DNA from: Bacillota bacterium
GTDB taxonomy: Bacteria; Bacillota; Clostridia; Christensenellales; CAG-138
NCBI GenBank assembly: GCA_023395595.1
Contig: JAEWYO010000032.1
Span: 1-14,397, forward strand
DNA length: 14,397 nt
Direction of reading: 5' to 3'
Shown here piece after piece: positions 1 to 7,038 of the stretch (within the stretch, counting starts at the first letter, position 1; each line of letters opens with the position of its first letter). Made by a program: the position numbers and the translations under genes. Below the pieces are notes generated by a model. That model saw only the letters and a program-made list of their open reading frames with translations. It was not told the DNA's origin and made no database searches.

Positions 1-61
1 TCGCTTGCGCAATCAACACGTTTGGCCTTGCTGTTTTTTTGACCGCAGACAGGAGGTTCAC
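1..61 (+). promoter_or_regulatory. 5' leader of the ABC-F gene with T7 tract, cut by window edge
   Basis: The visible leader holds a run of seven T at 34-40 preceded by a GC-containing stretch, then AGGAGG at 51-56 five bases before the ATG at 62. No promoter is seen, so it must lie left of the window. A T-run just upstream of an ABC-F resistance gene recalls the transcription attenuators known in front of several such genes. Here the 5' arm of any hairpin would be outside the window, so the attenuator is inference only. Confidence 0.3.
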
Positions 62-1525
62 ATGTCCCAAATTCGCGTCAACGACCTGACCTTTCATTAT
101 GAAGGCAGTTATGACAATATCTTTGAACACACGTCCTTTTCCATCGACACGGGCTGGAAGCTCGGCTTCGTCGGACGAAACGGGCGAGGCAAAACCACGT
201 TTCTCAAACTCCTGATGGGCGAACACGACTACGAGGGCAGCATTTCATCCTCCGTCGCGTTCGACTATTTCCCGTTTTCCGTGCCGGATAACAGCCTCAC
301 CACCGAGGCGGTGTTTGCCTTGATTTCGGATGCGCCCCGCTGGCGGCTGGAAAAGGAGTTAAATCTGCTGGAGGTGGATTCCGACGCGCTGGATCGCGCA
401 TTCTCCACCCTCAGCCCCGGCGAGCAGACCAAAGTGTTGCTGGCCGCGCTGTTTTCCCGCAGCGGGCATTTTCTGTTGATTGACGAACCCACCAACCATC
501 TGGACATGGAGGCGCGCGCCGTCGTCAGCCGGTATCTAAACGGCAAGCAGGGGTTTATCCTCGTGAGCCATGACCGCGCGTTTCTCGACGGCTGCGTGGA
601 TCACATCCTCTCGATCAATCGCGCGAGCATCGAGGTGCAGAAGGGAACCTTCACCACTTGGGAAGAAAACCGCAGGCGGCAGGATCATTTTGAACTCGCG
701 GAAAACGAACGCCTCGTGCGCGAGATCGACTCTCTCCGCGCCGCGGCGAAGCGCACTGCGGAATGGTCGGATCGGGTGGAGCGTAGTAAGATTGGCGAGC
801 ACTCTTTGGATCGCGGGTTTATTGGTGCGCAGTCCGCGCGGATGATGAAGCGCGCAAAAACCACCGAGCGGCGGCAGGACAACGCGGCAAAAGAGAAGGA
901 AAAGCTGCTCAAGGACATCGAGCGCAACGATACCCTCAAGGTCACGCCGCTTCGCCACCATGCGGACATCCTCGTGGAAGCACTCGATCTTTCGATTTGC
1001 TATGGTGAGCGCGTGGTCACAGGCCCGCTCGATTTTACGCTCCGGCAAGGGGATCGCGCCGTGCTGCTCGGCAAAAACGGCAGCGGAAAGAGCAGCATCG
1101 TCAAACTCCTGATGGGGCAGGATATCCCGCATACGGGCACGCTGCGCACCGCAAGCGGGCTGATCATCTCCTATATGCCGCAGGACACCTCGTTTCTCTC
1201 CGGCACGGTCTCCGACTTTGCCAAAGAAAACGGTCTGGACGAGACGCTGTTTTTGACCATTCTGCGCAAACTGGATTTTCCGCGCGTGCAGTTTGAGAAG
1301 GACATGCGCTCGTTCTCCGGCGGACAAAAGAAAAAAGCGCTTCTTGCGAAGACGCTTTCCGAGCGGGCACATCTCTATGTTTGGGATGAGCCGCTGAACT
1401 TTGTGGATGTACTCTCGCGCATGCAGATTCGCGACCTGTTGCTTGCCGCTAAGCCGACCATGCTGCTTGTGGAGCACGACAGAACATTTGTGGATGAAAT
1501 CGCCACGCGGGAGATCAGGTTGTGA
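62..1525 (+). CDS. ABC-F ribosomal protection ATPase, Lsa/Vga-like
   Basis: A 487-residue soluble protein with two ABC ATPase domains and no membrane segments, as expected for ABC-F proteins. These bind the ribosomal E site and act on the peptidyl transferase centre. Domain 1 has Walker A GRNGRGKTT (38-46), signature LSPGEQ (117-122), Walker B LLIDEPTNHLD (138-148) and switch His170. A charged linker spans about 200-300. Domain 2 has GKNGSGKSS (337-345), signature FSGGQ (418-422), Walker B VWDEPLNFVD (440-449) and His472. The early GRNGRGKTT and the second WDEPLN (rather than DEPTNHLD) are typical of the Lsa/Vga branch, whose members protect against lincosamides, streptogramin A and pleuromutilins. 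Length is close to Lsa(A), about 498 residues. The ATG at 62 is chosen because AGGAGG lies five bases upstream. Resistance is inferred, and a housekeeping role is possible. The last 11 bp overlap the convergent VanZ-like gene. Confidence 0.9.
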   Translation: MSQIRVNDLTFHYEGSYDNIFEHTSFSIDTGWKLGFVGRNGRGKTTFLKLLMGEHDYEGSISSSVAFDYFPFSVPDNSLTTEAVFALISDAPRWRLEKELNLLEVDSDALDRAFSTLSPGEQTKVLLAALFSRSGHFLLIDEPTNHLDMEARAVVSRYLNGKQGFILVSHDRAFLDGCVDHILSINRASIEVQKGTFTTWEENRRRQDHFELAENERLVREIDSLRAAAKRTAEWSDRVERSKIGEHSLDRGFIGAQSARMMKRAKTTERRQDNAAKEKEKLLKDIERNDTLKVTPLRHHADILVEALDLSICYGERVVTGPLDFTLRQGDRAVLLGKNGSGKSSIVKLLMGQDIPHTGTLRTASGLIISYMPQDTSFLSGTVSDFAKENGLDETLFLTILRKLDFPRVQFEKDMRSFSGGQKKKALLAKTLSERAHLYVWDEPLNFVDVLSRMQIRDLLLAAKPTMLLVEHDRTFVDEIATREIRL

Positions 1526-2342
1526 TCGTTGGCGGCGTGCTCTCGGGCGCAGTTGCTCCCTGAGCGGTTTCGGCGGGTTGCGGTGGGGATGCCTCCGGCA
1601 GCAGATAGAGTTGCTTGAGGAGGCGCTGTAGAAACGAAAGCTTGAGGATGCCGAAGACGATCAGAGTGCCCGCAAGATTGAGCAGCACATCGTCCACATC
1701 GCAGCTTCCGCAGGCAAGCAGCAGTTGAACCGCCTCCACGGCGACCAGCAGCAGGAGCATCGTGAGCGCAAAGAGCCAGAGCTTGCGCATCGGGCGAAAC
1801 AGGCACGGTAAAAACACCGCCATCGGCATAAACAACATCGCGTTACCGACGAGGTTGCTCAGTGGAATCTCCATGCCGATGTAGTTGTATTTGATCGCGT
1901 TGATATAAAGCCGCACGGTTTCGAGCGGGTTGAAATTTGTCATGAGGTCAAAGTTTTTGAGGTAGGCGGCTTTTGTCTGGGCGAAGGTTTGATAGTCCAC
2001 GCGGGAGATGATCAGCGCGCCGAGCAGCACCGCGCAATAGAACACAAACAGCGCGAAGAACGAGAAGCGCACGGCCTTGCGGCGATCTTGGCGTGCCGTA
2101 AGCGCACGGGTATAGAGATAGGTTCCGAGCATCAGCGGCAGACAGATGCCAGCGATGAGCAGCAGTCCGTGGGTCACGTGGCGCATGCCGGTGAGATAAA
2201 TCTGTACAACCTGCCAGAGCATCGCGGTAAACGCGGCGCTCATGAGCACGATTCCTGCGTTTTTCTTCAGCCGGGCGTGCGAAACGGTGGATACCGGTTC
2301 GCCGGCTTCGGCTTGGGGTTTGCTTGGTTCAAGATTTTCCAT
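1515..2342 (-). CDS. VanZ-like family integral membrane protein
   Basis: A 275-residue protein with about six hydrophobic segments (roughly 30-50, 58-78, 93-113, 162-182, 187-209, 217-236), a polar N-terminus and a Pro/Ala/Thr-rich tail from about 250. The VanZ signature is clear: LVGNAMLFMPMAVFLP (164-179), then EAVQLLLACGSCDVDDVLLN (203-222), matching the family pattern of N-x-LLFxPxG and DxDD-x-xxN. VanZ itself gives low-level teicoplanin resistance; the role of most chromosomal homologues is unknown. I start it at the ATG at 2342 although no Shine-Dalgarno is present, because a full promoter ends seven bases upstream, implying a leaderless mRNA. An upstream in-frame start at 2408 would lie inside an inverted repeat ahead of the promoter and is unlikely. 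The stop lies inside the end of the convergent ABC-F gene with no terminator between them. Confidence 0.85.
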   Translation of the reverse strand: MENLEPSKPQAEAGEPVSTVSHARLKKNAGIVLMSAAFTAMLWQVVQIYLTGMRHVTHGLLLIAGICLPLMLGTYLYTRALTARQDRRKAVRFSFFALFVFYCAVLLGALIISRVDYQTFAQTKAAYLKNFDLMTNFNPLETVRLYINAIKYNYIGMEIPLSNLVGNAMLFMPMAVFLPCLFRPMRKLWLFALTMLLLLVAVEAVQLLLACGSCDVDDVLLNLAGTLIVFGILKLSFLQRLLKQLYLLPEASPPQPAETAQGATAPESTPPTITT

Positions 2343-2348
2343 TCGGGT

Positions 2349-2377
2349 ATTATAACACACTCGAATTGGCACGTAAA
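2349..2377 (-). promoter_or_regulatory. Promoter of the VanZ-like gene (leaderless)
   Basis: On the minus strand TTTACG (2377-2372), a 17-bp spacer and a perfect TATAAT (2354-2349). Six bases follow before the ATG at 2342, so the predicted transcription start falls on or next to the start codon. Confidence 0.65.
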
Positions 2378-2381
2378 ATAC

Positions 2382-2409
2382 GATGGCGCAGAAAAGTAAT
2401 TGCGCCATC
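2382..2409. repeat. Perfect 9-bp inverted repeat between divergent promoters
   Basis: GATGGCGCA (2382-2390) and its exact reverse complement TGCGCCATC (2401-2409) are separated by 10 bases. Corresponding points of the arms are 19 bp apart, close to two helical turns, as for a dimeric regulator. It sits just upstream of the VanZ-like -35 box and about 28 bp before the -35 of the DUF2804 gene. No T-run follows on either strand that would make it a good terminator, so an operator is the simplest reading. Confidence 0.5.
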
Positions 2410-2436
2410 AGACGCCTGCCGCGACTGCCGCGTTTC

Positions 2437-2465
2437 TTGCGCGCTCACACAACGCGGGGTATAAT
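2437..2465 (+). promoter_or_regulatory. Promoter of the DUF2804-HAD operon
   Basis: TTGCGC (2437-2442), 17-bp spacer, perfect TATAAT (2460-2465). The -35 matches consensus only in its first half. Predicted start near 2472 leaves a leader of about 50 bases carrying AGGAGG at 2510-2515. Confidence 0.55.
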
Positions 2466-2524
2466 GAAGCAAACCACATCCGGGGAAACCATGTCTAAAA
2501 AATATCCGCAGGAGGCAGCAAACG

Positions 2525-3553
2525 ATGCAGCATCTTCTTTCCAAGGGTCCGCTACTTGATCCGTCCGGCGCGCTCAGCGAGGCAGGATATGCCACCGCAC
2601 TCGTGAAAACTTATGACCGAAAGGCGATTCGCGGCGGTGCACTGCGCATCAAGGAATGGGACTACTACCTGATTCACAACGGCAAGTATGCGCTTGCGCT
2701 GACGATTGCGGACAATTCTTATATGGGGCTCATCTCTGCGTCGTTTCTGGATTTTGAGGCGCGCACGGAAAAGACGGTTTCCCCGATGTTCTGGCTGCCG
2801 TTTGGTAAGACCGGGTTTCCCGCAAGCTCAGATTCCGGCGACATTCATAAGCGCATTCCGGGCGCATCCGGCTCCTTTACGCTGGAAAACGGCGCGCGGC
2901 ACCTGACGTTTCATCTGGACAAGTTCGACGGGGACAACGCGCTCGACTGCGACATCCTGCTCACGGACACACCAAGGGATACGATGGTTATCGCAACCCC
3001 GTTTGCCGAAAAGAAGACCGCATTTTATTACAACCAAAAGATCATCGCGATGCGCGCCTCGGGCAGCTTCGCGATCGGCGGGGTAACGCGCGTGTTCGAC
3101 CCGGCGGATTCGTTTGGTATGCTCGACTGGGGTCGCGGCGTCTGGACATACGACAACACGTGGTATTGGGGCGCGGGACAGGGCATCGTGAACGGGCACG
3201 TGATTGGCTTCAACATCGGCTACGGCTTTGGCGATGTCTCCGCCGCGTCCGAAAACATGGTGTTTGTCGATGGCGTGGCACACAAGCTCGACCGGCTGAC
3301 ATTCCACATTCCGCAGAAAGATGGCAAAGAAGACTATCTCTCGTCTTGGACATTCTCCTCCAGTGACGGGCGATTTGAAACGAGCTTCATGCCGGTGCTC
3401 GACCGTGCGGCGTATACCGCCGTTGGCCCGCTGCTGTCTGATCAGCATCAGGTGTTCGGCTATATGGACGGCACGCTCACGCTCGACGATGGCGGTACGA
3501 TTCAACTCAACCACTTCCTCTGTTTTGCCGAAAAGGTGCGCAACAAGTGGTGA
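2525..3553 (+). CDS. DUF2804 family protein
   Basis: A 342-residue protein recognised by overall pattern as DUF2804, a family of unknown function with about this length. No signal peptide or membrane segment is visible, so it is probably cytoplasmic. Notable conserved-looking stretches are FWLPFGKTGFP (89-99), FDPADSFGMLDWGRGVW (191-207), WYWGAGQG (213-220), GFNIGYGFGD (228-237) and the end GYMDGTLTLDDG followed by FAEKVRNKW (334-342). The many aromatic and Gly residues suggest a beta-rich fold. The start at 2525 is supported by AGGAGG nine bases upstream. It is the first gene of a probable operon with the HAD hydrolase 47 bases downstream. No enzymatic function can be assigned from the sequence. 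Confidence 0.8.
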   Translation: MQHLLSKGPLLDPSGALSEAGYATALVKTYDRKAIRGGALRIKEWDYYLIHNGKYALALTIADNSYMGLISASFLDFEARTEKTVSPMFWLPFGKTGFPASSDSGDIHKRIPGASGSFTLENGARHLTFHLDKFDGDNALDCDILLTDTPRDTMVIATPFAEKKTAFYYNQKIIAMRASGSFAIGGVTRVFDPADSFGMLDWGRGVWTYDNTWYWGAGQGIVNGHVIGFNIGYGFGDVSAASENMVFVDGVAHKLDRLTFHIPQKDGKEDYLSSWTFSSSDGRFETSFMPVLDRAAYTAVGPLLSDQHQVFGYMDGTLTLDDGGTIQLNHFLCFAEKVRNKW

Positions 3554-3600
3554 TCCGCCGTAACGCTGTTACAACTGTGTAGGAAGGCAGGCGAAACAAA

Positions 3601-4248
3601 ATGCAAGCAAGAAACTATGATCTGGTGATTTGGGACTGGAATGGGACCCTGCTGGACGACACCGACATGTGTTATCAAATCGCAAACGAAATGCGGCAGG
3701 AGCGTGGTATGCCACTCATGGATGGGGTGGAGGAATACCGCCGGTATTTCACATTTCCTGTAGTGGATTATTACCGCCGGATGGGCTACACGTTTGAAAC
3801 CGAACCGTTTGAGAACATCTCGCGGCAGTTTGTTGCGCTGTATGCGGAGCGCTTTCCAACCTGCGCACTGCAGCCCTGTGCGGCGGAGGCGCTCAGCGCC
3901 GTGCTGGCGACGGGCGCGCGGCAGGTGCTGCTCTCCGCAACGGGGCAGGAAAAGCTGGACGAGCAAATTGCGCATTTCCGCCTGAACGGATATTTTGAGC
4001 GCGTGATCGGCAACAGCAACAATCTTGCCCACGGAAAAGCGGACTACGCCAAGGAGTTTCTGCGCGAAAGCGGGGTAGACCCGGCGCGCGCGCTCTTCGT
4101 TGGGGATACGGATCACGATTTTGAGATCGCTTCTTCGATCGGCTGCGGCTGCGCCCTGCTCACCGCCGGACATCAGAGTTTGGAACATCTTTCCTCACTC
4201 GGTGCAACGCTGGTTGGCAGCCTTTGCGAGGTTGTGGGACTATTGTAA
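3601..4248 (+). CDS. HAD-superfamily hydrolase, phosphoglycolate phosphatase-like
   Basis: A 215-residue soluble protein of the haloacid dehalogenase superfamily, most like small-molecule phosphatases. Motif I is DWNGT (12-16) with the nucleophile Asp12. The second position, usually Asp acting as general acid/base, is Asn14. Motif II is LLSATG (110-115, Ser112), the motif III Lys is probably Lys146, and motif IV is FVGDTDHDFE (166-175) with Asp169 and Asp173 for magnesium. Residues about 20-90 form the helical cap. The substrate is unknown. I recall DWNGT as a recurring variant in related proteins, so activity is not excluded. The ribosome site is AGGAAGGCAGG at 3581-3591, purine-rich but not ideal. 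The gene follows the DUF2804 gene by 47 bases with no promoter or terminator between, and is followed by a hairpin terminator. Confidence 0.85.
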   Translation: MQARNYDLVIWDWNGTLLDDTDMCYQIANEMRQERGMPLMDGVEEYRRYFTFPVVDYYRRMGYTFETEPFENISRQFVALYAERFPTCALQPCAAEALSAVLATGARQVLLSATGQEKLDEQIAHFRLNGYFERVIGNSNNLAHGKADYAKEFLRESGVDPARALFVGDTDHDFEIASSIGCGCALLTAGHQSLEHLSSLGATLVGSLCEVVGLL

Positions 4249-4263
4249 GACGGATATACGAAC

Positions 4264-4295
4264 AAGAGCGGCACACCTTTTGGCGTGCCGCTCTT
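4264..4295. terminator. Hairpin terminator between convergent genes
   Basis: An 11-bp perfect stem AAGAGCGGCAC (4264-4274) pairs with GTGCCGCTCTT (4285-4295). Two further CC/GG pairs inside close a TTTT loop. The + strand continues TATAATTTGTT, moderately U-rich. It lies 15 bases after the HAD gene stop and 33 bases beyond the MFS gene stop, so it probably serves both. Confidence 0.75.
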
Positions 4296-4328
4296 ATAAT
4301 TTGTTGGTAAACCATGCCGCGATCGATG

Positions 4329-5537
4329 CTATTTAGCAAGCGCGGCTGCGTTCTTCTTTGCATCCATCTTCAGGAGGAATAGCACGACGACGGCAGCGAG
4401 CGCAGCGCAAACTGCGGGCGCGAGCATCATCGTATTCAGGCTGGTCCAGCTTGCCAGTGCGCCGAGAAACACCGGAGAAACGCTGTTTGTGGCGTAGATG
4501 CTGATCAGAAACGAAGAGGCGATCAGTGAGGAACTGCCTGGATTTTCCGCAGAGGCAACGCTGAGGATCATCGGTACGCAGTGCCCCGACACAAGCCCGA
4601 TTGCCGCACCTGCGATGCACATAACCACCGCGCTGCCGGAGAGCACGCCGATGGCTTGAAACACGCAGGTGAACACCACGCCAAGCAGGAACAGCACCAG
4701 CGGGCGAATCTTCAGGCGCGGGGCAAAGACGCGGCTGATCGTGCCGAACACCCAGTAGAGCGAGAGCGCAACGGAACCCAGCGACTCGGCGTTGTATTGC
4801 AGCGTCATATATCGCACAATCCAAACCAGAAATCCGGCTTGTGAGGCGGCGTAGAGCATCGTGGCAAGCAGCATCATCGCGTTCTTGCGATGCACGAGAA
4901 ACGCCTTGACGGCGGCAAACGTGAGGCGCTGTTCCTTCTCCGGCGCGGGAACGCCTTTTTTAGCGGAAAGAAGCAGCAGCAGGAACACGACCGCGGCAAC
5001 CGCAATCAGCGCGCCCATAAGATAGCTTACCGTGTGCCAACTCATCGCCGAGAGCAGCGCGCTGATGAGCAGCGGCGCAAGCAGGCCGCCAACGCCGAAC
5101 CCGCCATGGAGGAAGCCGAGATACTTCGCGCTGTCCTGGTGATGTAGATCCACCATCGTTGCATTGCAGTTTGCGTCCACCCAGCCAAAGCCGAGCCCGG
5201 TGAGTACGCTCGCCACGATCAACTCGGCCAGCGCGCGGCCTGCGCCGAGTAAGAAGAAGGAGACGACGAGGATAGAAGCGCCCAGCAGCAGCATCGTGGT
5301 TTTCTTCACGCGGCCTTGCAGCATCGGTGCAATCAAAAACGCTGCAACCGCGCCGATGTTGATCAGGCTGCTCATAATGCCCTGCATGCCGCCGGTGAGG
5401 CGATAGGACTCTACGACGCTGTTGAGCACGGCGCTTTGATAATTGCTCAACAACCCGTAGGTGGCGATGATCATGATCACGCCTACGGTCAGCAGGCGAA
5501 CGGAGCGGGCAGACGAATCTGCGCTGGGTGATTTCAT
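4329..5537 (-). CDS. MFS transporter, FHS (fucose permease-like) type
   Basis: A 402-residue, strongly hydrophobic protein with about 12 predicted membrane helices, a polar N-terminus of about 12 residues and a Lys/Ala-rich C-terminal tail. The loop after helix 2 reads LQGRVKKT, a degenerate MFS motif A. The stretch GLGFGWVDANCNATMVDL followed by FLHGGFGVGGLLAPLL resembles the FHS family (fucose, glucose/mannose and related proton symporters). Substrate cannot be read from sequence. GAGG centred about 10 bases upstream supports the ATG at 5537. The next gene upstream on the same strand is a Gfo/Idh/MocA oxidoreductase, often found with sugar uptake genes, but a strong terminator separates them. 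A role in sugar or polyol import is inference. Confidence 0.85.
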   Translation of the reverse strand: MKSPSADSSARSVRLLTVGVIMIIATYGLLSNYQSAVLNSVVESYRLTGGMQGIMSSLINIGAVAAFLIAPMLQGRVKKTTMLLLGASILVVSFFLLGAGRALAELIVASVLTGLGFGWVDANCNATMVDLHHQDSAKYLGFLHGGFGVGGLLAPLLISALLSAMSWHTVSYLMGALIAVAAVVFLLLLLSAKKGVPAPEKEQRLTFAAVKAFLVHRKNAMMLLATMLYAASQAGFLVWIVRYMTLQYNAESLGSVALSLYWVFGTISRVFAPRLKIRPLVLFLLGVVFTCVFQAIGVLSGSAVVMCIAGAAIGLVSGHCVPMILSVASAENPGSSSLIASSFLISIYATNSVSPVFLGALASWTSLNTMMLAPAVCAALAAVVVLFLLKMDAKKNAAALAK

Positions 5538-5579
5538 ATGTGAATCCTCACTATCGGGTAAACTTGTTTATAAGTGCGT

Positions 5580-5609
5580 AAAAAAAGCCCTTGCGGAATG
5601 GCACGCAAG
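5580..5609 (-). terminator. Weak hairpin plus T7 run in front of the MFS gene
   Basis: On the minus strand CTTGCG (5609-5604) pairs with CGCAAG (5595-5590) around an 8-base loop, then GGGC and seven T (5586-5580). It lies 43 bases before the MFS start. Four bases between stem and T-run make it a poor terminator. It could be an attenuator, a back-up terminator for the oxidoreductase transcript, or chance. Confidence 0.3.
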
Positions 5610-5611
5610 AG

Positions 5612-5620
5612 AGTATATCA
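5612..5620 (-). promoter_or_regulatory. Possible extended -10 promoter of the MFS gene
   Basis: The minus strand reads TGATATACT, an extended -10 (TGn then TATACT, 5617-5612). There is no recognisable -35. The predicted start near 5605 would fall inside the neighbouring hairpin, so the two calls compete. Confidence 0.3.
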
Positions 5621-5677
5621 AAAAAACGGCACCTATGGCGATACAATCCGCGCGAAAATCAGAACGATCCAAGCAAA

Positions 5678-5713
5678 AAAAGCGAGCTGCCATGTATTTG
5701 GCAGCTCGCTTTT
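5678..5713 (-). terminator. Strong rho-independent terminator of the Gfo/Idh gene
   Basis: AGCGAGCTGCCA (5681-5692) and TGGCAGCTCGCT (5699-5710) form a perfect 12-bp stem with a 6-base loop. Flanking AAA/TTT extends it to 15 bp. On the minus strand it is followed by a run of seven T. It lies 37 bases after the oxidoreductase stop. Confidence 0.88.
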
Positions 5714-5749
5714 GCGTTCGTTTGCCTTGTTTGGAGGATCAAGCGCAAG

Positions 5750-6901
5750 CTATATGACGGGAATCTTGACCCAGTTGCCTGTCTTCGCGCTCCTGACCAC
5801 AGCGTCCACAATCGCCATTTTGCGATAACCGTCCGAAAAGTCCGCAAATTCGTGTTTGCTCGTGTCCTTCGCCGCAATCGCCGCATACATGGCGTGAAAC
5901 GCCTGCTTGAAGGTGTCGGGGTAGCCTTCTACATGTCCGCCGGGATAGCCGATCGCCGTGCGTGCCAGCGGAGAGAGTAGCGCGGGGTCTTTGATGGCGG
6001 TTTGGTTGAACTGCTCACGGTGGCCGAGCCAGAGCTCGTTGCTGTTGTCGCTATCCCAAAAGAGAGAACTTTTGCTGCCGGAAAGCGAGAGTTGAATCTG
6101 GTTTTTGCGCCCGGCGTGCATTTGGCTTACCGTGCAATTTCCGATTGCGCCGTTTTCAAAGCGAAACAGAGCGGTGCAAAAATCCTCCGTGGTGATGGGA
6201 ATTTCCTCATAATCCTCCGGTTCTAGTGCAACGCCGGAGAAGGATACGACGGGCTTGAGTGGCTTCTTTCGCGTCGGAAGGAAGGTCTCGAAGTCCGCGA
6301 ACACTTCCGTTGCACGCAGGCTGGTCACTGTTTCCGCAATATCGATCCAATGCGAACCGATATCCGCAAATGCGCGGCTTTCTCCGCTGACCTCTGGCTC
6401 CAGCCGCCAGCTATAGTCTGTCTCTTGAAACAGCCAGTCCTGCAAATATCCGCCGGAGATGGTGCGGATGTCTCCCAGAGCACCGGATTGTACCAGCGAT
6501 TTTGCCTCCAGAATCTGCGGATAAAAGCGGCAGTTGAAGTTCACGGCGGTGACGATGTTGTGCGCCTTTGCATAATCTGCCAATGCGCGCGCTTCTTCCA
6601 GTGTGCTGCTCAGCGGTTTTTCACAGACGACTGCAATGCCGCGCTGCATGGCACTCATCGCGAGCGCATAATGCGAATCATTCGGTGTGCAGATGTGTAC
6701 CGCGTCCGGCTTTTCCGCATCCAGCATCTTTTCGTAGTTTTCATATCCGCGCGGGATGCCGAACGCCTCCGCCGTCTGCTGCGCGTGTTCCCGTGTGCAA
6801 ACCGCGCAGATGTCCACGCTGCCAATGCGCCGAAGCGCCTCGATATGTGCCGCTCCGACGAATCCGATTCCGACGATACACGTACGCAGACGTTCCATCA
6901 T
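5750..6901 (-). CDS. Gfo/Idh/MocA family NAD(P)-dependent oxidoreductase
   Basis: A 383-residue cytoplasmic dehydrogenase of the glucose-fructose oxidoreductase / inositol dehydrogenase family. The N-terminal Rossmann domain shows VGIGFVGAAH (10-19). VCEKPLSST (92-100) contains the family EKP motif with catalytic Lys95. The C-terminal domain holds ADIGSHWID (179-187), the DxxxH motif with Asp180 and His184. Length fits the family (about 330-400). Such enzymes oxidise or reduce sugars, inositols or their derivatives; the substrate is not determinable. Two adjacent ATG codons (6901 and 6898) follow GGGAGG at 6913-6908. I take the first, but either fits. A promoter, a leader with a CGCGG-AAAA-CCGCG hairpin (6930-6917) and a terminator make it a single-gene transcript. 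It is transcribed toward the MFS gene and away from the diguanylate cyclase. Confidence 0.9.
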   Translation of the reverse strand: MMERLRTCIVGIGFVGAAHIEALRRIGSVDICAVCTREHAQQTAEAFGIPRGYENYEKMLDAEKPDAVHICTPNDSHYALAMSAMQRGIAVVCEKPLSSTLEEARALADYAKAHNIVTAVNFNCRFYPQILEAKSLVQSGALGDIRTISGGYLQDWLFQETDYSWRLEPEVSGESRAFADIGSHWIDIAETVTSLRATEVFADFETFLPTRKKPLKPVVSFSGVALEPEDYEEIPITTEDFCTALFRFENGAIGNCTVSQMHAGRKNQIQLSLSGSKSSLFWDSDNSNELWLGHREQFNQTAIKDPALLSPLARTAIGYPGGHVEGYPDTFKQAFHAMYAAIAAKDTSKHEFADFSDGYRKMAIVDAVVRSAKTGNWVKIPVI

Positions 6902-6949
6902 CCTTTGCCTCCCGATCGCGGTTTTCCGCGTAAATAGTGGTCTATTTGC

Positions 6950-6978
6950 ATTATACCGGCTCGCAGGCGGGGATTCAA
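6950..6978 (-). promoter_or_regulatory. Promoter of the Gfo/Idh oxidoreductase gene
   Basis: On the minus strand TTGAAT (6978-6973), 17-bp spacer, perfect TATAAT (6955-6950). Predicted start near 6943 gives a 42-base leader with the GGGAGG ribosome site. Confidence 0.7.
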
Positions 6979-7021
6979 GGCGCACCGTGTGTGACATCCT
7001 ACGTGTGGTTTCTTACTCAAA

Positions 7022-7038
7022 TTGTACGAATTGTACAA
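7022..7038. repeat. Operator-like palindrome TTGTAC-N5-GTACAA
   Basis: TTGTAC (7022-7027) and GTACAA (7033-7038) are exact inverted arms around GAATT. A further GTACAA half-site lies at 7060-7065. The site is about 45 bp upstream of the oxidoreductase -35 box, in a position suited to an activator or a distal operator. Confidence 0.4.

Noticed and set aside
536..1477. 313-codon open frame antisense to the ABC-F gene
   Set aside because: Shadow frame with no motif, and the sense strand has all ABC motifs.
2416..2433. Tandem CTGCCGCG(A/T) repeat upstream of the DUF2804 promoter
   Set aside because: Only two copies in GC-rich DNA; no evidence of function.
2491..2559. 22-codon ORF beginning ATGTCTAAA that overlaps the start of the DUF2804 gene and covers its ribosome site
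   Set aside because: It has only a weak GGGGA upstream and no recognisable composition. Translational coupling is conceivable but unsupported.
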